Position numbers and translations under genes: made by a program | In this document: piece by piece, positions 58,623-64,000 of the stretch | How positions within the stretch are numbered: position 1 is the first letter of the stretch | Layout: each line of letters begins with the position of its first letter | Assembly (NCBI GenBank): GCA_020746835.1 | Contig: JAGPNK010000011.1 | Coordinates: 186,001 to 250,000 of the forward strand | Origin: Stachybotrys elegans | Taxonomy: Eukaryota; Ascomycota; Sordariomycetes; Hypocreales; Stachybotryaceae | DNA: 64,000 nucleotides | Direction of reading: 5' to 3' | Notes under the pieces: generated by a model | What the model saw: the letters and a program-made list of their open reading frames with translations, nothing else | Told to the model about the DNA's origin: nothing | The model's database searches: none

Positions 58623-59243
58623 ATGAAGCTCAACACTCTCGCCCAAGTCGCTCTCTGCGTCAGCTCTGTTGGCGCCATGGCCGTTGAAGCCCAGCCGCAG
58701 GCTATGCCCGAAAGCAGTGTGTCCATCTACTTCAGCAAGGGATGGGCATCAGAGGCCGACGTGGCCGTTGCCAATGTGGATGAGGCGGACCACAAGCTGG
58801 CGAAGCGCGAAAAGCTCACCTGGAGGGTCATTGGATCCGCCGGATCGGATGCTGCCAAAGGGCTCATCGAGGCGGCCGCAAATGAGGCCGGCAGGCAGCT
58901 CGAGGGGCTCTTCAACGCCTTGTGGCAGTGGGATGATGCGCGCGAGGAGTTTACCAAGAGAACCACGGCCGGCATGTGGGCTCGGAACCCCGACTACAGG
59001 AGGTACCCAGCAGCCATCTGCTACAACAAGGGCTACCGCCTGCGCAACCCCAGCGGCATCGCCGCTCGCGTGTCGGAGGAGTTGAAGCTGGAGCCTCTGC
59101 ACACCAACTACGACTGCATGTACATGACCGGCAACAACGCCTTCTGGACCGACAGCGATGGCGGCTACATCAACCTCAGCTACACCTACGACAGCAACCG
59201 CTGCTCCTTTGACGGCAGTACTGGCGATCTGACCTGCAATTAA
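58623..59243 (+). CDS. Secreted Cys-containing pro-protein with Kex2-type sites
   Basis: A single exon of 206 aa. The signal peptide MKLNTLAQVALCVSSVGAMA ends near AVEAQ. Lys-Arg pairs occur in HKLAKREK (about 58) and EEFTKRTT (about 116), the spacing expected for Kex2 processing. The proposed mature C-terminal part of about 90 residues has four Cys (AICYN, DCMYM, RCSF, LTCN), enough for two disulphides, and is rich in Tyr, Asn and Gly. A short amphipathic stretch (KGLIEAAANEAGRQLEGLF) lies between the sites. I do not recognise the family; this layout is common among small secreted fungal proteins such as effectors or antimicrobial proteins. Codon use is strongly GC-ended, unlike the surrounding DNA. 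Confidence 0.75.
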   Translation: MKLNTLAQVALCVSSVGAMAVEAQPQAMPESSVSIYFSKGWASEADVAVANVDEADHKLAKREKLTWRVIGSAGSDAAKGLIEAAANEAGRQLEGLFNALWQWDDAREEFTKRTTAGMWARNPDYRRYPAAICYNKGYRLRNPSGIAARVSEELKLEPLHTNYDCMYMTGNNAFWTDSDGGYINLSYTYDSNRCSFDGSTGDLTCN

Positions 59244-59412
59244 GCAGATACGGCTTGCCTAAGACTGGAAGATGACGGTTTTCACTTCTACGGGGATGTC
59301 ATGTTAACACTTGTACTCTAATACAACTCATTACCAGCACTATGCTGGAACAAAGATAATAACAGCAAGTCTATCTCATCCGCTTGTATTTATGGTTGAT
59401 AAGATAAAGATG

Positions 59413-60525
59413 CTACCTTGACTCTGACTCTAAACTGATTTCCCGCTGCTGAAGCTCTACCGTTTTCACGGTCCTATCAGGTGGTAAACTAGGAATAGTT
59501 GCTTTTGCTTCAATTCCACGAGGAACGGTAGTCCAACTCTGTAAAGTTCCGGACTCATCCAAATCGATGTAACGATGGATGAAATCGCCCATAATTGCCT
59601 CTTCAGATGCTCTGTTGCCTGACCTATCCTCTCTCTCGTGCTTGTATCGATCGTCTGAGAGTCCCTCGTCAGGTCCGCAAGCCCCTGTATTAACTTGGCT
59701 ACCGAAAGAAGATATTGTCGACTGAATAAGCTTCATGAAATTGAGATCTCCAAGATGAGATCGTGCGAAGCTTGAAAATGCCGGGGCCGAACAGACGATG
59801 ATGGCAACAGCGAGTTCCACAAGCTAAGTGACATATTTAGTTTCTGCGTGCGAAACGGCCAAAGATTTGGGACAACCGCACGAGCAGATGTAAAGGATAG
59901 CAGAGATCCATTTTTGGTCTGTGCTGCTCGTAATTTGGATTCTCTGCACGAAGGACGCAATTGCTGCTCCGATACCCCTGGACAAGGTTAATTGGGGGGA
60001 AAATCTATGGAACATAAACTCACAACAGCGCAAGAGAAAAAACAGCAGATATTTGGAGTCTCTTTCTGCTCGACAGATGAAGTTTCGAAATGACGGGTAT
60101 TGGGACAACCAGAATGTACAGGTCCAGAGCTATAGTCATAGCAGACTGAGCTTGCCACCATGTCAGTGGTATAACTGCTCTGCCATCCAATGTATCAGCC
60201 CAAGATTCGCCTGCTCTTGGAGTTTCGTAGTAAATGGCAACAGAAATTCCACTGCCATAGAGCATAAAACATGCCACCAGGCCTGTCCAGCTGGCATTAC
60301 GTTGGGCCTTGCGCACGTCGAACAGTTCAAGGTAAAGGAGGAGGATAGACGCCTTAGCAAAGAATGCGCCTGCTTGAAGCAAGAAAGCACCAACAATATT
60401 CCCTATTATCGCGTTAGACTGGAAAACAATGTCGGAACACTTCTCATGCTACCTACTTGTGCAAAACGGGCGTCGAAGTAGCACGCGGGTTTGTCCCAGA
60501 TATGCCGCGCAACATGAAGTTCTGC
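59413..60525 (-). pseudogene. Remnant of a third PTH11-like membrane protein
   Basis: Readable exons are 60525-60453 (VARHIWDKP), 60402-60024 (FAKASILLLYLELF; YYETPRAGESW; DLYILVVPIPVISKL), 59977 to about 59900 (GIGAAIASFVQRI) and a last part from about 59820 to 59413 (LVELAVAIIV and a hydrophilic tail). The N-terminal helix and the GWDD motif expected upstream of 60525 are absent. The junction near 59900-59820 has no donor that keeps frame: the GTGCGG donor shifts it. Hence a truncated, probably dead relative of the genes at 32611 and 51252. Confidence 0.65.
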
Positions 60526-60973
60526 CTGAGTAGTTAGTCTCACATCTTTTTCCCACGAGATACGCCAACACTATTTTCATGGTCGCATTCTCGTGGGGCA
60601 AGGACGCCTCATGTCTTTTGGGGTCCATTTCATGAGGCTACCGTCAGATGTGACCCATCGGCAACGGCCTTAATCGCACGTAAAGCCGAGGCGGCTGTTG
60701 GTTGTGCAACTTTGGAAATTCACCGAGTCAGCAGCGATGTTGTTTTAGGCAAGGCGTTGTCGATCAAAGTTACGGTGCGAGGTCTATTTTGAGAGAAAAA
60801 GAAAGAGCGGCCACACCCAGCTCAGTTCAATCGTAAGTATAAGGATTCCCCCACTCAGTTTTCTCGGTAAATTGCCGTCCCTAAACCAACCACCTGCAGT
60901 ACATATTTATCACGCCGAGAACTGCTGTACTCTTACACTACTCTACACGCTTGTGCAAGCCTATACTCTGATC
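60526..60973. other. Intergenic
   Basis: Expected place for the missing 5' part of the receptor remnant; I could not find it. Promoter of the SnoaL-like gene. Confidence 0.4.
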
Positions 60974-61429
60974 ATGTCGGAATACACATCCACCCGTGAA
61001 GGCTACCAAAAGTCAATGGAGGAGAGTCTCGGCGGACGTCCCGAAGATGCGGCTGTCTACTCTGAAAAGACAGCCATGCCTTCATTCTACCATGTTTTCA
61101 ACGGCAAGAAATTATCTTTGGAAGAATACACCAAGGGAAACGCGGAGTGGCGATCTAAAATCAGTGACTACAAACCTGTGGTGTGAGTGAAGCACTCATT
61201 CTGTTCTAAACCACCGAACAAGGGACTCATATATGGCAGACACGAATTCCTTCGCAGTGGCGATCAGCTGGCGGCTCGTATGGATGGAACTATCAAGGTA
61301 GATGGTGTTGAAACATATTTCGAAAGTTTCATGTTCGCAAAGGTGAATGATAATGGGAAACTAGAGTATCTGATTGAACGATCAGTATGGGGGCCACCTG
61401 GGCAGGATCCCGAGCATGGCGCCCAGTGA
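60974..61429 (+). CDS. SnoaL/NTF2-like fold small protein
   Basis: Exons 60974-61182 and 61240-61429 give 132 aa. Met 60974 was preferred to a TTG-led longer frame. The pattern MPSFYHVFNGKKLSLEEYTKG, then SDYKPVVHEFLRSGDQLAAR and the strand-rich ETYFESFMFAKVNDNGKLEYLIERSVW fits the cone-shaped SnoaL/ketosteroid-isomerase fold of about 130 residues. Members isomerise, cyclise or dehydrate polyketides, meroterpenoids and ketosteroids, or have no catalysis. The second splice joins PVV to HEFLR. Near P450s and a 3beta-HSD-like enzyme a role on a ketosteroid-like intermediate is attractive but unproven. Confidence 0.75.
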
Positions 61430-62217
61430 CTAGAGTAGCTAGACCACTTTAACGGATATATCAAAGAAATTATGATGGTGATCTTTCCCTTGTAATACAA
61501 CCCAAAGCTTCCATTGTGGACGTGAACCTCTTCTGGGCCAGGAGACCTTTGAGAGCATAGCTTGAGATGCATACATTTTGCAGGACCACGCAGATGGAGC
61601 TAGTGCTCGCCATGTTAACCTCTGCACAAATTCCTCGACCCCCCTTTCTCTTCACGATCTACTAGCAGGTTATTTTGGCGAGCCAACATTGGTGTAGCAA
61701 TAAGTAAAGGTCACCGTCGAAGCACGGCAGTCACAAGAGGGTGATTCAGCATGTGCATAATGCGTGATAGGATAAACATGCCGCCGGGCTAGTCGATGCC
61801 TTACGTATAGCTCTCCACCTGCTGAGCCAACTACGCTACACTGCTGCATTACAGAAATAGAATGATAAGCGGCCAAAACGTAAGGCTGGGTAGTATTGGT
61901 GTAAAGCTCTGCAGTCATAGTGTAAACAGCCTGCATGTGGACCATGAGGCGGCAATGAATTTCCTGCACGCAACCTATGGGATATTTGGCGCGGAGGGGG
62001 CCAAAAACTTCATATAGCTCCAGGAACTTGATTGGAAAGAGTGGCGAAGCACTGTAATACGGGTGGATGACATTTTCTCACATAATATTTAAATGCCATA
62101 GCTGGCTGCCAGACCTTGGACGCATTTCAGCCTCCTCAAAGTACTTGCTTTGTATGCCATACCGTATGGGTTACCGCAATATTACCGTGCTCTACAAGCC
62201 AGAGTTTACCCAAAAGC
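61430..62217. other. Intergenic
   Basis: No gene or repeat that I can support. Confidence 0.4.
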
Positions 62218-64000
62218 ATGGAGGACACTAACTTCCAGCTCATGCATGTTGCTCCTTGGGAAAATTCTAAACATGCTTGGACGACAGCCATCGGCATGGC
62301 TTTCCTGCTTCTCTTTGTCTACAGAGTGCTATGGGACGGAAGCATGTAAGTGGTTCGCTAGATTTCTCTTCCCAGAATCTAAGTGTTCATCTGATACCAT
62401 TTTAGCTCCTCACTCTTGGCATCCTTCGGGATCGTGTTCGTGCCTGGGCCTACGGCCAGATATTATTCAGCGTGAATTACAAAAGGTATGAATTTCTCTT
62501 CAATGCATCATTTGGCTTTGATAATGACCTAGCAAGTCAAATGGAAATCCGTTCCGTGTGAATGCGCCAGATGTTGGCATGACATTTGTCTCTTCACCAA
62601 AGCACATCAAAGAAGCTGACCACGCTGCGGATGACGTTCTATCACTGAATGGTGCTGCAAAACATGTAAGAAACATTCAGTACGCCTATGATCGTTTTGT
62701 TTGACAAATCCCAGATGCTTCAACCAGTCTACACGATGAACGGGTTCAACTGGCTCGATCGAAGGGGCGTTGAAGGGGTAGGATTCGTCCGCACTCTCCG
62801 GACGCTCCTAACAAACCCTTTGCCTGATCCCCTTCCTGACCTGGGACTCTTGGCTCGAATGAAGTGGACAGAAATGCTGGTAATGCAACCAAACATGGAA
62901 GGTGAGTGACCCACGACGAGAGAACCATCAACCAACGCTAAATCGCAATAAAGGCGCTGTCCACGCTCCAATCTACCCTATGGTGGTCAAGCTTGTAGTG
63001 TTATTAAATGCTCGATCTCTATTTGGAGAAGACCTCAGTTTGACGCCTGTCCTCTATCGCCAGATATTTCTACTGACTTAAGTGATCCCCAGTCAAGGAC
63101 CCGAAATTCATGACCTCCGCCCTGGGATTCGTCGAAGAAACATTGGTCAACGCCGAGATAGTCAAGCTCTTACCCAGCCCCTTAGCTCGACTAGTAGGCA
63201 GTCTGTTGAGCCGGTGCCTCAGCTCGCACAAGACCTTTTTTGCCCGTCTGCTTCCTGCTGCAGAACAACGACTTCTAGAAAATGACATGAAGCGTTTGGG
63301 ATAGTCGGTGCCTTGTCGTGTATGTTTCATGATGCTGGAGAGATAATTGCACGCTTGCTAACAAATGTCTATTGGTCAAAGACCAACTGCATCCAATGGA
63401 TCATCGATACAGCCCCCAAAGGCAGCAATCAGTGGTCAGCAGAGAGAGTAATTTATGAACTGATGGCGATCTGGTTTGGATCAGTTCATATTTTGTCAAC
63501 CGTAAGTTGAACATTTGTGATGATACCATATTCCATGACTAGAGATTAACGCACTGAGAAATACAGACCATTGTATACGTTCTGCAAGACCTGTGTTTGC
63601 ATCCAGAATATATGGAGCCTATCCGAAATGAGCTGGAAACGTCTTACACAGAGTTCGAACGGACTGGCAAAGGCTTACCGCTGCTAGACAGCTTTATCAA
63701 AGAGTCAAGTCGTATCACTCCAGTCGAATCCAGTGAGTGTCTTCTAACTGGGAAGTTATCAATATCCCTAACCACCGTATGCCCATAGTGAGCGTACGCC
63801 GACAAGCACTCCAGCCGTTCGAACTCTCCACCGGGGCTCGGGTCGACACCGGGCAGTGGATTTGTGCACCATCTGGCGCAATTAACACAAGTCCAGATTA
63901 TTACACTTCCCCAACTGAGTTTTCCGGTTTCCGTTTTGTCGAGCCGTCTCCTTTGGATCATGATTCTGTTACAAAGGTCGCATCTACAATCAAGCAGCCA
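62218..64000 (+). CDS. Cytochrome P450 (CYP-5), incomplete at window end and with one frame break
   Basis: Exons 62218-62345, 62406-62485, 62537-62665, 62715-62901, 62954-63037, 63093-63293, 63341-63501, 63567-63732 and 63789 to beyond 64000. The anchor is TTAIGMAFLLLFVYRVLW, then FGIVFVPGPTARYY. In exon 2 that frame hits a stop (TCAGCGTGA), while the last codons needed for exon 3 (RELQK then SNGNPFRVNAP) are one base off, so a frameshift near 62465 is likely. MLQPVYTMNGFN, LLDSFIKESSR (ExxR) and ALQPFELSTGARV parallel CYP-1 at 35384, its nearest relative here. The haem motif lies outside the window. Some small-exon borders (63293/63341) are my best guess. Confidence 0.7.

Noticed and set aside
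61670..61969. Minus-strand 99-codon open frame between the SnoaL-like gene and CYP-5
   Set aside because: No recognisable pattern; composition like surrounding intergenic DNA.

Overview
This 64 kb window comes from a filamentous ascomycete (Pezizomycotina). Genes are split by short introns of about 38-83 nt with GTRNGT donors, CTAAC/CTGAC branch points and YAG acceptors. The families are typical of accessory regions of such genomes: an NRPS-like reductase, many P450s, Zn2Cys6 factors, PTH11-like seven-helix proteins, tyrosinases and a 2EXR protein. A hypocrealean sordariomycete is my guess, but nothing here fixes the species. I saw no rRNA, tRNA, CRISPR or bacterial feature. Exon joins were built by eye from splice sites and protein continuity.

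Left block (about 0.4-12.3 kb): an adenylation-carrier-thioester reductase protein fused to a gluconokinase-like domain (-), divergent from an anion:cation-symporter-type MFS carrier (+), then a Zn2Cys6 regulator (+), an aldo-keto reductase (-) and a small secreted tyrosinase (-). The logic fits uptake of a carboxylate, ATP/NADPH-dependent reduction to the aldehyde, reduction to the alcohol, and phenol oxidation outside the cell. A nearly identical CGG-N8-CCG palindrome lies in both the reductase/MFS promoter and the aldo-keto reductase promoter, suggesting one regulon.

Middle block (14.4-32.6 kb): a secreted class II-like haem peroxidase with a long C-terminal extension, an AYR1-like SDR, a second Zn2Cys6 regulator, an NmrA-like protein, a long-form tyrosinase with a one-base frame break, a secreted protein of unknown function, an epoxide-hydrolase-like protein and a 2EXR protein.

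Right block (32.6-64 kb): five P450s (two with frame problems, one running off the window), an Erg26/3beta-HSD-like enzyme, a classical SDR, an alpha/beta hydrolase, a SnoaL/NTF2-fold protein, a bZIP-DUF3425 factor, a Zn2Cys6 factor, two intact PTH11-like receptors and one receptor remnant, and a secreted protein with Kex2-type sites. There is no PKS, NRPS or terpene cyclase, so this looks like a tailoring set. Together the 3beta-HSD-like enzyme, the P450s and the ketosteroid-isomerase-fold protein suggest a steroid- or triterpene-like substrate (inference).

A short dispersed sequence of about 80-120 bp occurs five times in intergenic DNA. Four copies are flanked by 12-15 bp direct repeats that differ from copy to copy. 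That is the mark of a mobile element, most like a small SINE-type retroposon. I could not assign it to a named family.
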